DNA from: Flavobacterium sp. 9
GTDB taxonomy: Bacteria > Bacteroidota > Bacteroidia > Flavobacteriales > Flavobacteriaceae
Direction: 5' to 3'
Length of the DNA: 64,000 bases
Assembly (NCBI RefSeq): GCF_002754195.1
Contig: NZ_PEEU01000001.1
Span: 3,286,001 to 3,350,000 of the forward strand
Below, piece after piece: positions 9,101 to 21,218 of this stretch (positions are counted from its first letter, which is position 1; every line of letters begins with the position of its first letter). Made by a program: the position numbers and the translations under genes. Below the pieces are notes generated by a model. That model saw nothing but the letters and a program-made list of their open reading frames with translations. It did not search any database and had not been told where the DNA came from.

Positions 9101-9514
9101 GGCAATATCAAGAATAACTGCCATTCCGCGGCTGTGAGCGCCATCGACCAAAGTTCTTAAATCTGAAAGTGAACCATATTCTGATCCTACAGCTTTAAAA
9201 TCTTTAATACAATAAGGTGATGCTGAACTTTTAGAATCAGTACCATGTGGGTAAATTGGCATTAAATAAATAACATTGGTACCAAGTGCTTTAATATTAT
9301 CTAAACGGGCGGTTACTCCGGCTAAATCTCCGTTGGCACTAAACGGGCGAATATGTACCTGATACATGTTTACGTCTCTCGTATCTGGAACACCAGCGAA
9401 TGGCGTGCCGTATTGAGGCGGATCTTGTGCATAAACTGAACTTGCAAATAATAACAGAAAACAGACTATTGTTTTCGTAAAATGAAATAATCTTGGGGTA
9501 ATTTTTATTTTCAT
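6146..9514 (-). CDS. Secreted multidomain GH13 alpha-amylase with Big2, CBM26-like, ricin-type and T9SS sorting domains
   Basis: A secreted starch-degrading enzyme of 1122 residues. Signal peptide about 1-29 (ends VYA). The GH13 catalytic domain spans about 40-465 with nucleophile D205 (GYRCD), acid/base E235 (LMLAEG) and D297 (GNHD). Two Big2 Ig-like repeats follow (about 466-633), then a starch-binding CBM26-like module (about 634-720, WYSYTF), two more Big2 repeats (about 723-892), a ricin-type beta-trefoil (about 893-1025) and a type IX sorting domain (about 1048-1122, IYPNPSTDNQF to the end). Odd point: region I reads DIAING, lacking the conserved His after Asn that is present in the paralogue at 11977. 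It is the last gene of the sus locus. Confidence 0.93.
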   Translation of the reverse strand: MKIKITPRLFHFTKTIVCFLLLFASSVYAQDPPQYGTPFAGVPDTRDVNMYQVHIRPFSANGDLAGVTARLDNIKALGTNVIYLMPIYPHGTDSKSSASPYCIKDFKAVGSEYGSLSDLRTLVDGAHSRGMAVILDIAINGTSWDNVWTTSHPEYYMRTGTTIQQLGNFSDIAALDLNSSATRNAIKDAMRYWIFAANIDGYRCDYANNPPLDFWSEVNSNLRGISSHNLLMLAEGDRQENFQVGFDMNYGDRWFHSGLYDIANGGPVSQRLQDQSTYEYAKATGNQQIVRYIGNHDTYTNDNGVRRPFVAFKTHNGIVANFLVSAYMKGVPFLMSGQEIDYEPKTDWPWTNFKFNWSQNPTAAADFAKILNFRNTSAAIRRGDLTTYANDDISIFTKTLGTEKVIVMSNLRNASKSYVIPAALAGTYVNPYNNNASVTLTTGATRTFSAYEYLVLTNTNAPVVAVTGVSVSPATATVGLGSTQQLNPTIAPANATNQNVTWTSSNTAVATVNASGLVSAVSAGTTTITVKTVDGNKTATSAITVAAIPVASVSVSPTTASLYAGNTQQLSATIAPANATNKTVTWSSSNSAVATVNSSGLVTAVSAGTANITVTTQDGSKTAIAAITVNANTNFTVYFYKPSNWGTGIKIYYWSALPTGVLADASWPGVNMTDAGNGWYSYTFTNVTSTNLIFNDGTSQTADLNRNKTGWYMNTTWYDSNPGTVVAVTGVTLSPTTATLLVGATQQLTPTVAPATATNKAVTYSSSNTTVATVNTSGLITAVAAGSATITVTTQDGAKTATCAVTVNATNVAVTSVSLSPTSASLSVGGTQQLTPTILPANATNKSVNYSSSNTAVATVNSSGLVTALANGSATITVTTVDGSKTSTCAVTVSTATGTYYTIKNRWTGAYLSDAGANVGYGATVANNNYKWQKIAIDATYFVLKNVATGELMNIESQTGNVQSNITDTTFWSAQWSSDYIDGTWVRLRNRWQTGNIIHVENQTGSAQYGNSQDGWYSAQWQLETTTVSTSKSVANSQEVLATEKVVTIYPNPSTDNQFNVSLPELETGNQASITVSDMNGKTVLTEKLSTSGQINHHLSSGIYIVNINSATLNVNKKLIVK

Positions 9515-9660
9515 GATTTTTTGTTTTTTGCATGCTTGTCAGCATTTCTAACTAAAATTCATTCTCACTCGCATTGTTTTTAAATTCGACAAACATTTTG
9601 TGGTTAATAGTTTTCAAGTAGTAAAATTTTAATTTTTGTCCAAAAAAGGACATAGTCATC

Positions 9661-9734
9661 TGCCACGAATTTCACGAATTGGCACAAATTTTAATCTGCA
9701 GCCTTAATTCGTGTAATCCGTGAAATTCGTAGCA
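9661..9734. repeat. Palindromic repeat, GAATTTCACG type (family E)
   Basis: The outer arms 9661-9676 (TGCCACGAATTTCACG) and 9719-9734 are complementary with one mismatch. Inner partial complementarity involves GCACAAATT and AATTCGTGT. It lies between the secreted amylase and susB. A degenerate relative (AATCTGTGAAATCTGTGGC) occurs near 27990-28016. Confidence 0.7.
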
Positions 9735-9749
9735 AAAAAACTTAGTAAT

Positions 9750-13377
<3,628 letters not shown>

Positions 13378-13442
13378 AATTAAGGAATTTAATTTTTTAT
13401 AAGGCTGAGCTGTAATTTTTGAATTTTAAAGTTTGATAGATA

Positions 13443-13470
13443 ACCTGCCTTTCGCTCAAAAAAGGCAGGT
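13443..13470 (-). other. Intraoperonic hairpin between susE-like and GH13 genes
   Basis: A perfect 10-bp stem (13443-13452 with 13461-13470, ACCTGCCTTT and its complement) with an 8-nt loop. No T-run follows on the transcribed strand, so it is more likely a mRNA processing or stability element than a terminator. Confidence 0.55.
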
Positions 13471-13510
13471 ATCACTCAAACTAATCTAGCTTATGTTATT
13501 ATACGTTAGA

Positions 13511-14623
13511 TTATTTTTTAGTAACAGTGAAAGAAGCTGTTGTTGGATATGTATCTTTATCTGTAGCAACTCCGGCTGCTTCATTTACAGTAAATGTAAC
13601 TTCATATGTTCCTGCTTCTGAAATATAATAAGCTCCTCCGTCATAAGTTGCGACTGTGCTTGATCCATCGTTAGGTCCATAATTAATAACCCATTGATTA
13701 TTCAATTTGAATTTAATATTTCCAGGGATTAATGCGGCAGTAATTTTCCATGTTTTTGTTTGGTAATCATAAGACATAGGAAGCGCATTGTTCCAACCGT
13801 AGTTTGGATCTTCAGCTGTTGGTAAATGTGTTGCATCTCCAGCAATTCCCCATTCATATGCTGTGGTTGTATATTTCAGAGTATTAAGATTTACTTTAAC
13901 CTGATAAGAACCAGTTCCAGGGAATTCTAAATTTTTATCATTCATTCTTTCAAGATTGCCTTCGCCAGCACCAGCACCGTAAAATTCAGTCCAGTTTCTG
14001 GCTGTATTTACTTTAAAGATTGTGCCGTAACCAGGAAGAACCGTAGCGTATCCTTGATAAACACCTTTTTCAATAGCAGTTAAAACAGATGCTGTATCTA
14101 CATTCCATTCGCCCTGATATGCTCCAGGCATATAGATTTCGCCAAAAACAATCGCTTTTTCGTAAGTAGTAACTGTAATGTCAATTGCATTAGAATATAT
14201 ACTTCTATCCATTACAGCTACAACTCTAACGGATATCGCACCGGTTACTTCGGGTGTAAGTCCTAAGTCTGTAGCAATTTTATTTAATTCTCTTACGGTG
14301 AAAGATTTACTCAAAACGTCATTTCCGGCTTCGAAAGCTTTGGCATTTAGCCATGCGTTTTTGCCTTTAGTGTTTGCGGTTAAATCAAATTGAACGGTGT
14401 ATAGTACGGGAGCTGCAACGGGAAAAACAACAGCCGGCCAAGATATCGTTATAGCCTCATTGTCTGCCGTTGCCTCCGTTAATACAACTGTACTTACTGA
14501 AGAAGTAATTGGTGCCGGAAAACTAACAGATTGTAAAACTGTCAATGGCAAATCACTGTCACAAGAAGTAGCAAACACTACAATGGTGAGTAATGCTACT
14601 AATTTATTGATATATTTTTTCAT
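13511..14623 (-). CDS. SusE/SusF-like starch-binding outer membrane lipoprotein
   Basis: A 370-residue surface lipoprotein (lipobox ending FATSC, C21). The N-terminal Ig-like domain (about 28-150; FPAPITSSVSTVVLTEA and TISWP) is the SusE N-terminal domain. Two beta-sandwich starch-binding modules follow (about 155-260 and 262-370), each opening with the aromatic pattern seen in SusE/F (GAYQGEW; YGWNNALPMS). It has no enzymatic residues and is predicted to hold starch at the surface. It lies 14 bp after susD in the standard sus order. Confidence 0.88.
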   Translation of the reverse strand: MKKYINKLVALLTIVVFATSCDSDLPLTVLQSVSFPAPITSSVSTVVLTEATADNEAITISWPAVVFPVAAPVLYTVQFDLTANTKGKNAWLNAKAFEAGNDVLSKSFTVRELNKIATDLGLTPEVTGAISVRVVAVMDRSIYSNAIDITVTTYEKAIVFGEIYMPGAYQGEWNVDTASVLTAIEKGVYQGYATVLPGYGTIFKVNTARNWTEFYGAGAGEGNLERMNDKNLEFPGTGSYQVKVNLNTLKYTTTAYEWGIAGDATHLPTAEDPNYGWNNALPMSYDYQTKTWKITAALIPGNIKFKLNNQWVINYGPNDGSSTVATYDGGAYYISEAGTYEVTFTVNEAAGVATDKDTYPTTASFTVTKK

Positions 14624-14637
14624 AATGTGTACTGTTT

Positions 14638-16131
14638 TTAGTAACCTGGATTTTGTTTAAGTCCTAGATTAGCATTTAAAGCTGAAGTTGGGATAGGGAA
14701 TATTTTTCTATATTCTGGTGAAAGACCTCTGAATTGATTTGGTAATAAAAATTTATCAAAACGAATCATATCTTCTCTACGGTGTCCTTCCCAGTTTAGT
14801 TCACGACCTCTTTCATCATAAATATCATCAAGAGTTGGATTTCCAGTTAAACCAGAAATACCTGCACGTGTTCTAATAGCATCTACAAATGGTTTAGCTG
14901 CTCCGGAATTGCCCATACGAACATTACATTCTGCCATCATTAAAACAAGATCGGCATATCTGTAAATAGGGAAATCATTAGATGCTCCGCCGCCACCTCT
15001 TGGTACAACAGGATAAAATTTAATATTACGAACTCCCTCTTGTGCACCAGCACCCGGATCGTCTAATGAAGTTACATCCAGTGTATAATTTGCTCCTCCT
15101 GGTTGTTGTCCTACTAAAAACTGGTTTTTACGTACATCACCATCTTCATATTTCAAATAAAACTCTTTAGGTACAATCGTTCCGTTCCATCCGTCATAAC
15201 CAAATAAGGCTCTGCAATGCGCACCATACAAACTACGTACGGCAAAGATGTTTCTCGAAACTACATCTACTGTTGTATAAATAGATAGAATTGTTTCATC
15301 CTGAGGAAGTACATCTCCAAATAATTCGTAGTATTTACTGTTTAAAGGATTGGCAACATCTTCAGCACCAGAGTGTAGTGAAAAACCACCACCATTGACA
15401 ACGTTACAAGCAGCCAGACATTCAGCCCATTTTGGTGTTCCGGTAAGTACACCTGCATTTAAATATACTTTGGCAAGCAATGTGTATCCTGCCCATTTGT
15501 TGAATCGGCCATACAATTCTCCACCTTTACCTGTTGGCAACAAATCAACATTCGCTTTTAATTCAGAAACGATGAAATCAAATACTACCTGACGACTTGC
15601 TTGCGGAATTTTATCTACAGTAATATTATTGTCTGTATAAAAAGGAACGTTCCCAAAATCATCAATCAATAAATAATAGAAAAAAGCTCTTAATACTTTT
15701 GCTTCAGCAATTTTTGAAGAATCAGCACCTGATAATTCTAATTGATTAACAGCTAAATTGGCATTGAAAACGGATCTATACAACCAGTTCCAAGTATTAT
15801 TTATCATTGTATCTGTTGGCAACCAATCGTGTTTGTAGGTACGTGCAAAATCAGTACCCCAGTCACCTGTATTTCTGTGCGGAATAACTTGTTCATCGGC
15901 ACACATAGAATTCAAATCATACCAGCCTAAATCAGCACCAGCATAACCAACTCCATCCCAGTTACCGCCTATCTGGGCATAAACACTTGCCAAAGCGATA
16001 TCCGCTCCTTCCGGTGTTCCGTAAAATTCATCGGGCTGATATTTGTCATAGACAGTTTCATCAACGTTAGTACAGCTAACCAGAGCAAAGAAACAAACGC
16101 TTCCTGCTATCAATATATTTTTAATTTTCAT
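14638..16131 (-). CDS. susD: SusD/RagB family starch-binding outer membrane lipoprotein
   Basis: A 497-residue SusD homologue, the extracellular lid of the SusC channel. The lipobox is FFALVSC with C20. The N-terminal helical SusD-like domain contains TPEGADIALASVYAQIGG; the C-terminal RagB/SusD portion contains the usual FPIYRYADLVLMMAECNVR and the terminal FPIPTSALNANLGLKQNPGY pattern. It starts 8 bp after the susC stop, so it is translationally coupled or co-transcribed. Length and domain order are normal. Confidence 0.97.
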   Translation of the reverse strand: MKIKNILIAGSVCFFALVSCTNVDETVYDKYQPDEFYGTPEGADIALASVYAQIGGNWDGVGYAGADLGWYDLNSMCADEQVIPHRNTGDWGTDFARTYKHDWLPTDTMINNTWNWLYRSVFNANLAVNQLELSGADSSKIAEAKVLRAFFYYLLIDDFGNVPFYTDNNITVDKIPQASRQVVFDFIVSELKANVDLLPTGKGGELYGRFNKWAGYTLLAKVYLNAGVLTGTPKWAECLAACNVVNGGGFSLHSGAEDVANPLNSKYYELFGDVLPQDETILSIYTTVDVVSRNIFAVRSLYGAHCRALFGYDGWNGTIVPKEFYLKYEDGDVRKNQFLVGQQPGGANYTLDVTSLDDPGAGAQEGVRNIKFYPVVPRGGGGASNDFPIYRYADLVLMMAECNVRMGNSGAAKPFVDAIRTRAGISGLTGNPTLDDIYDERGRELNWEGHRREDMIRFDKFLLPNQFRGLSPEYRKIFPIPTSALNANLGLKQNPGY

Positions 16132-16139
16132 TTCTTTTA

Positions 16140-19100
16140 CTATTTAAATTTGACAATTACCCCAAACGCAACACTTCTTGTACGAGGATAAATACCTCTA
16201 TCACCACCAAAATATGCATTATTATCGTTACTTCCGTTTAGGTTAATTTCAGGATCGATACCAGTGTAATCTGTGATAAGAAATAAGTTGTTTCCAGTAA
16301 GAGAAAGTCTGATAGACTCAAAAAAGCGGTCTTTAAAAGCAAAATTGTATCCTGCAGTAACATTTTCTAAACGAATAAAAGAAGCATCTTCTAACCATAT
16401 GTCTGAACCATATATAGAAGTCCTGATACCTTTATCTAAAGCACTGTCTAATACATTTGATTTACCAATATTCTCTAAATAACTTGAACGTTGATTAACA
16501 AGATTGTAGACCTTATTACCTCCTGAACCTCTTAATAAAAGCGATGCATCAAAGTTTTTATATCGTAAAGATGGATTGAAAGCAAAAGTATACGTTGGCA
16601 AGGCAGATCCTTCCATTACACGATCAGGACTTCTGGCACCCTGATCGAAAACTCCATCTCCATTTTGATCCACTACAGTTTCAACACCAGAAGCGTTTAC
16701 GCCCTCATGTTTTAAAATATTAAATGTACCAATTGGTTGTCCTTTTATCAAATACATGTTAGGCGTTCCTCCCCCCCAAGCTACATAATCAGTATTTAGT
16801 GGTATACCATTGATACTTCCGCTTAAGTTAAGTACTTCATTGCGCATAAAAGAAACGTTTCCAGCCAATGTCAATGTTGTATTTTCATTACGAATAACAT
16901 CATAACCTAAAGAAACTTCCAATCCTTCGTTCCTAATACTACCTACGTTGGCTTTAATATCACTTTTTGGATAAGGTGGTTGCGGCACTGTGTAATTAAA
17001 TAAAAGATTATCAGTTGTAGCTGTATATACATCAACGGTACCTCTTAGTCGGTTATCGAGCAAGGCAAAATCAAGACCTAAATTGGTTTGTTTTTTTGTT
17101 TCCCATTTCAAATCGGCATTGGCATTTTGACTAATGGAGAAATTAGTAATTTGAGAACCTCCAAAATAGGTAGATCCTGCACCATCAACTAAAGATAGGG
17201 AACCCTGTGGGCTTAAACCTTGTTGATTTCCTGTAACACCATAACCTGCACGTAATTTCAACTCATTTATTAATGTTTGATTGCGCATAAATGATTCTTT
17301 ATTAATTTGCCATGCAACTGATGCTGATGGAAAATTACCCCATTTGTTGTTCGCTCCAAAAACAGATGATCCATCACGTCTTAAACTTGCTGTAACTAAA
17401 TAACGGTCTAATAAAATATAATTAGCTCTTGCTACAAATGAAGCTAATGTTCTGTCATTTTTTTGTGATTTTATATCATTATACAATACTTTAGACATAT
17501 CTCCATATTGTAATGCATTATACGAAGTCACATCACTAATAAATCCTCGTGCTTGCAAAAAACTTTCTTCGTAAGTTTGATTTTGCCATTCGTATAATGC
17601 CAAAGCATTGATATTATGGATGCCAAAGGTCTTTTTGTAAGTTAAACTGATGTCCATCAACTTCTCATTCTGTCTCTTATTTGTAATGTTTCCAAAACCA
17701 TCTTGTCTAACAGCGCCAGGATCCGTTGATGATACTGGTAAATAAAAACCAGTTGTTGCATTTGTTTTTCTCCAGCTGCCAAACCAACCAGCTTGTAAAC
17801 CATCAGCTAAATCTAAGTCAGCTTTAAGACTTCCAAATAAGTTATCCCATTGTGCGTCATTAATTGTTTTTTCTGCTACTGCATAAGGGTTTATATATTG
17901 AAACAAACCTGGGTCTGTAAAATAAGATTTTCCATCTGTATCAAAAACAGGGTCAGTTGGACGCATTAAATAAGCTTGTGAAATCAAGTTAGAAACCTGT
18001 CCCGATCTACCCAAATCTGCGATACTTCTTGTACTATTTTCAATTCCGTTATTTAAATTAAAAGTTAATTTTAATTTATCGTCCAGTCCTCTTTGAGTAG
18101 CTTGTACTCTGGCAATATATTTTTTGTTACTAGAGTTTATGACAACACCATCCTGTAAAATAGCAGTCAAAGAAGCACGGTAATTTAATTTATTTGTGCC
18201 TCCTCCAAATGAAAGTGTGTGAGTTTGTGTAAAACCAGTTTGGGTTAATACTCCATACCAATCTGTATCAGCGCCATGATTTGAAGAGGCAGGAACACCA
18301 TTGCTTGCTGCCGCCGTTGTCCATTCCGCAGCATTTAACATATTTAATTTTTTCGGAATAAAATCTATAGATGTAGATCCAACATATTCTATAGTAGATT
18401 TTCCATTTTTGTTGCTTTTCGTAGTTACAAGAATAACTCCTGCAGCTCCTCTTGATCCGTAAATAGCTGTTGCAGAGGCATCTTTTAAAATGTCAATAGA
18501 TTCTATTTCAGTTGGAGGAATCGAAGTTAGCAAGTCTAAATTTCCTTGTATTCCATCCACCACGACTAATGGATCACTTCCGCCAATTAATGAACTCACT
18601 CCACGTATACGAACACTTGGGCCGGAGCCTGGCTCACTACCAATTTGGTTAATGTTTACACCGGCAGCTTTACCTGAAATCAATTGCAACGGATTAACAA
18701 TTGCACCTTGGTTCATGTCTTTTGCAGCTATAGAAGAAACTGCTCCGGTAACATCTTTTCTGGCAGTAGTACCGTAACCAACCACAACAATTTCCTGCAA
18801 GTTTGTGGCATCAGGAAGAAGTTGAATGTTGATAATGCTTTGGTTTGCAGTTACTTTTTTCTCTTTATATCCAATAAAAGTTACTACAATTACAGCCGTA
18901 TTGCTTTCGACAGTAAGTTTGTATTTACCATCAAAATCAGTTACCATTCCGTTTTTAGTTCCTTCTTCAAAAACAGATGCTCCAGGAAGTGGTAAACCAT
19001 TTTCATCCGTGATAATTCCGGAAACGGTTTGTTTCTGAAACTGGATAACTTCTGTTTTAAGTTCTGGCTTTTTTAGAATAATCTGAGTATCGCGAATTTT

Positions 19101-19421
19101 AAATTCGGTTGGAGTTCCTTTAAAAAGTCGATCCAAAACAACATATATCGATTGGTCTTTTACAGAAATTGAAATCGTTCGATCTAAGTCGATGTCATTC
19201 AGTTTGTAAATAAATCTGAAATCTGTTTTTTGTTCTATGGTCTCAATAACCTTTTCGATTGTTGAATTGTTTAATTCTAGGGTTACTTTTGTTTTTTGGG
19301 CATAAGTATTCCCTCTAATATTAAACATGGCGACCAAAATAAGTAGTGTAGTTAATTTCAATTTTAGGTCATTTTGGAACACTCGGTATAAAAACCCAGT
19401 ATTCTTTGATTTTTTTTTCAT
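16140..19421 (-). CDS. susC: SusC/RagA TonB-dependent outer membrane transporter with STN domain
   Basis: A 1093-residue TonB-dependent transporter for starch oligosaccharides. After a long signal sequence (about 1-42) comes a secretin/TonB short N-terminal (STN) domain (about 45-115; STIEKVIETIEQKTDFRF), then a CarboxypepD_reg-like beta-sandwich (about 128-205; VSGIITDENGLPLPGASV), a plug (about 215-330; VVVGYGTTARKDVTGAVSS), and a 22-strand barrel with the SusC signature PLVVVDGIQGN. The STN domain is the hallmark of transporters that signal to a FecR anti-sigma factor, and one lies directly upstream. It is first of the structural sus genes. Confidence 0.97.
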   Translation of the reverse strand: MKKKSKNTGFLYRVFQNDLKLKLTTLLILVAMFNIRGNTYAQKTKVTLELNNSTIEKVIETIEQKTDFRFIYKLNDIDLDRTISISVKDQSIYVVLDRLFKGTPTEFKIRDTQIILKKPELKTEVIQFQKQTVSGIITDENGLPLPGASVFEEGTKNGMVTDFDGKYKLTVESNTAVIVVTFIGYKEKKVTANQSIINIQLLPDATNLQEIVVVGYGTTARKDVTGAVSSIAAKDMNQGAIVNPLQLISGKAAGVNINQIGSEPGSGPSVRIRGVSSLIGGSDPLVVVDGIQGNLDLLTSIPPTEIESIDILKDASATAIYGSRGAAGVILVTTKSNKNGKSTIEYVGSTSIDFIPKKLNMLNAAEWTTAAASNGVPASSNHGADTDWYGVLTQTGFTQTHTLSFGGGTNKLNYRASLTAILQDGVVINSSNKKYIARVQATQRGLDDKLKLTFNLNNGIENSTRSIADLGRSGQVSNLISQAYLMRPTDPVFDTDGKSYFTDPGLFQYINPYAVAEKTINDAQWDNLFGSLKADLDLADGLQAGWFGSWRKTNATTGFYLPVSSTDPGAVRQDGFGNITNKRQNEKLMDISLTYKKTFGIHNINALALYEWQNQTYEESFLQARGFISDVTSYNALQYGDMSKVLYNDIKSQKNDRTLASFVARANYILLDRYLVTASLRRDGSSVFGANNKWGNFPSASVAWQINKESFMRNQTLINELKLRAGYGVTGNQQGLSPQGSLSLVDGAGSTYFGGSQITNFSISQNANADLKWETKKQTNLGLDFALLDNRLRGTVDVYTATTDNLLFNYTVPQPPYPKSDIKANVGSIRNEGLEVSLGYDVIRNENTTLTLAGNVSFMRNEVLNLSGSINGIPLNTDYVAWGGGTPNMYLIKGQPIGTFNILKHEGVNASGVETVVDQNGDGVFDQGARSPDRVMEGSALPTYTFAFNPSLRYKNFDASLLLRGSGGNKVYNLVNQRSSYLENIGKSNVLDSALDKGIRTSIYGSDIWLEDASFIRLENVTAGYNFAFKDRFFESIRLSLTGNNLFLITDYTGIDPEINLNGSNDNNAYFGGDRGIYPRTRSVAFGVIVKFK

Positions 19422-19470
19422 AATTTTGTTAATTGATTGTAGTTAATTCGTTATATTCAATCACTTAGTT

Positions 19471-19507
19471 AATCGGAAATTGTTCGCAGCTCTTTCCGAT
19501 TTTTTTA
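19471..19507. other. Hairpin between fecR-like and susC genes
   Basis: A 9-bp stem (19471-19479 AATCGGAAA with 19493-19501). The T-run (19500-19507) is on the + strand side, so it does not look like a terminator for the - strand operon. It may mark an RNA processing site separating the regulator from susC. Confidence 0.4.
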
Positions 19508-19550
19508 TTCTAGTACTTTTCTTTCTTCATGTTTTTTCATTGGTTAGTGG

Positions 19551-20729
19551 TTATTTAATTAGTATTTGATTGTTTTTTATGGTGTAATTGATACCGTGAA
19601 TGTCATTGAAATAACTCATCACATTTTCTATAGATTCTTCTTTAAAACTTGCATTGAATTTTTCGTTGGCTAATTTTTCATTTTTGTTTACAATTGTAAC
19701 ATTATAGCGTCTTTCCAATTTTGTAATAATGTTTTTGAAAGTCATATTCCTAAAGGTTAATCCGCCATTTATCCATGAAGTATAAATGTCAGTTATAACA
19801 GCTTTGGTAGAAATCGCATTGTTTTCTCTGTTGAAACTTCCTTTATAACCAGGTTTCAAAACAGTATTTTTATTAGCATCAAACTCTTCGTTTAAGCCAT
19901 ACATTCCAACAGAACCTTCTACAAGAACTACATCAGTTGCAGCATCTTCTGGATAATTAGAAACATTAAAATGAGTTCCAAGAACACGTACATTCAGCGC
20001 GTCAGCATTTACAATAAAAGGGTGTTTTTTATCTTTGGCAACATCAAAAAAAGCTTCTCCGTTTAGAAATACCTGTCTGTTTTCACCGGCAATAAATTTC
20101 ACAGGATATTTTAAAGTTGTTCCTGCGTTCAAATGAACCATTGTTCCGTCAGACAATTGCAATTTGAATTTTTTGCCATATGGAATTTTAATGATGTTAT
20201 AAGCTACTTTCTCTAAACCAGTATTTGGATCATAAACAATTTTGTCTCCGTTTTGATTTCCAACGATATTTCCTTTGGCATCTTTTACCTGAGCCGAATT
20301 ATTTTCTGATATGATTTGAGTTTGCCCATCTTCTAATTGTAAAACGATATCAGAACTTTTGAAATCAAATTTTTGCTCAACAGGTTTAGTCGAAAGGCTT
20401 TGTTTGTAGAAAAATCCAACTCCTAATAAAACAACAATAGAAGCAGCAATCGAAATGTACTTTTTGAAATTTGATCTTTCAGGAGCAATTTGAATTGTTG
20501 TTTCATTTTCTTTTGAAGCAGATAGAATATTTAAGAAAATATCATCGGCAGTTTGTCGATCCATTTTTGGAGTTTCAATAAGAAGCGCCTGAATATCTTC
20601 TACAGAAGGGAAATCATCCGTAAGTTTATTTTTTTTATAATAGGCAACTACCTCGTTTGTTTCCTCGGGTGTACATTCGTTTAAAACAAACTTTTGTAAA
20701 AGACTTTTTATTTCAGAATTTGAATTCAT
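19551..20729 (-). CDS. FecR family anti-sigma factor
   Basis: A 392-residue inner membrane anti-sigma factor. The N-terminal cytoplasmic region (about 1-85) includes the LLQKFVLNECTPEE sigma-binding start. One transmembrane helix spans about residues 91-106 (ISIAASIVVLLGVGFF). The periplasmic FecR domain is about 165-285 (IKIPYGKKFKLQLSDGTMVHLNAGT) and the C-terminal DUF4974-like domain is about 320-392 (GLTFRNMTFKNIITKLERRY). It is paired with the ECF sigma gene upstream and the STN-type SusC downstream, the usual three-part trans-envelope signalling system. It probably holds the sigma factor inactive until SusC is occupied. Confidence 0.94.
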   Translation of the reverse strand: MNSNSEIKSLLQKFVLNECTPEETNEVVAYYKKNKLTDDFPSVEDIQALLIETPKMDRQTADDIFLNILSASKENETTIQIAPERSNFKKYISIAASIVVLLGVGFFYKQSLSTKPVEQKFDFKSSDIVLQLEDGQTQIISENNSAQVKDAKGNIVGNQNGDKIVYDPNTGLEKVAYNIIKIPYGKKFKLQLSDGTMVHLNAGTTLKYPVKFIAGENRQVFLNGEAFFDVAKDKKHPFIVNADALNVRVLGTHFNVSNYPEDAATDVVLVEGSVGMYGLNEEFDANKNTVLKPGYKGSFNRENNAISTKAVITDIYTSWINGGLTFRNMTFKNIITKLERRYNVTIVNKNEKLANEKFNASFKEESIENVMSYFNDIHGINYTIKNNQILIK

Positions 20730-20933
20730 TAAGAATTGATTTAAGATCCGGTTCTGATATAATACAGTTGAAGTCTTGTTGAGTACTACTCAAACGTTGT
20801 AAATTTTTCAATTTTAACATTTGAGTAAATCGATAAACTTTGTGAAGTACTGATTTTGTTGAGGTTTTTGCTGAAATAAAAATTTAGAAAAAAAATAAAA
20901 AAATAGTTCTTTTTAGGATGAAGATAGTGTTTT

Positions 20934-21107
20934 GTCATTTCGACAGAGGAGAAATCTCCGCGAGAAGCTCCGCAAAGAATTGTGTATATGTTTGTCGATT
21001 CTGATTGCGATGGATTAATCCGTTGAAGGGGAGGAAATTTATTCAAACAAAATCGCCAATCTTTGTAGAGTTTCTTGTATGTCCTTCGACTTCGCTCAGG
21101 ATGACAA
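20934..21107. repeat. Imperfect palindromic repeat (family B copy 1)
   Basis: The left end TGTCATTTCGACAGAGGAG and the right end TCCTTCGACTTCGCTCAGGA + TGACA are complementary at their tips and related to the better palindrome at 27875. The right half is the type that gives spurious HPERSRR-like peptides in six-frame translation. It lies between the sigma and anti-sigma genes. A TTTGCG-type half repeat (21118-21152) follows directly. Confidence 0.65.
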
Positions 21108-21160
21108 CCTTCGCGATCGTTGCGTAAATCTTTGCGCACTTTGCGGTTAACCTTAAATTA

Positions 21161-21195
21161 AAAACAAAAAAAAATCACCCGAGAAGAGTGATTTT
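21161..21195 (-). terminator. Terminator of the ECF sigma gene
   Basis: The stem 21171-21178 (AAAATCAC) pairs with 21188-21195. On the - strand it is followed by TTTTTGTTTT (21170-21161). It lies 24 bp past the sigma factor stop. Confidence 0.75.
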
Positions 21196-21218
21196 AATGG
21201 TTAATGTGGTTTTTTGGT

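Larger units (their letters stand above)
20730..21218. other. 489-bp gap between ECF sigma and FecR genes
   Basis: The gap holds the family B repeat, a TTTGCG-type repeat half (21118-21152) and the sigma gene terminator (21171-21195). No credible gene was seen. Sigma and FecR are therefore separated by a terminator and are probably not one simple operon. Confidence 0.7.

Noticed and set aside
20786..21139. 117-codon - strand ORF between sigma and FecR genes
   Set aside because: The peptide (CHPERSRRT-like) is translation of palindromic repeats and T-rich DNA, a known type of false gene.
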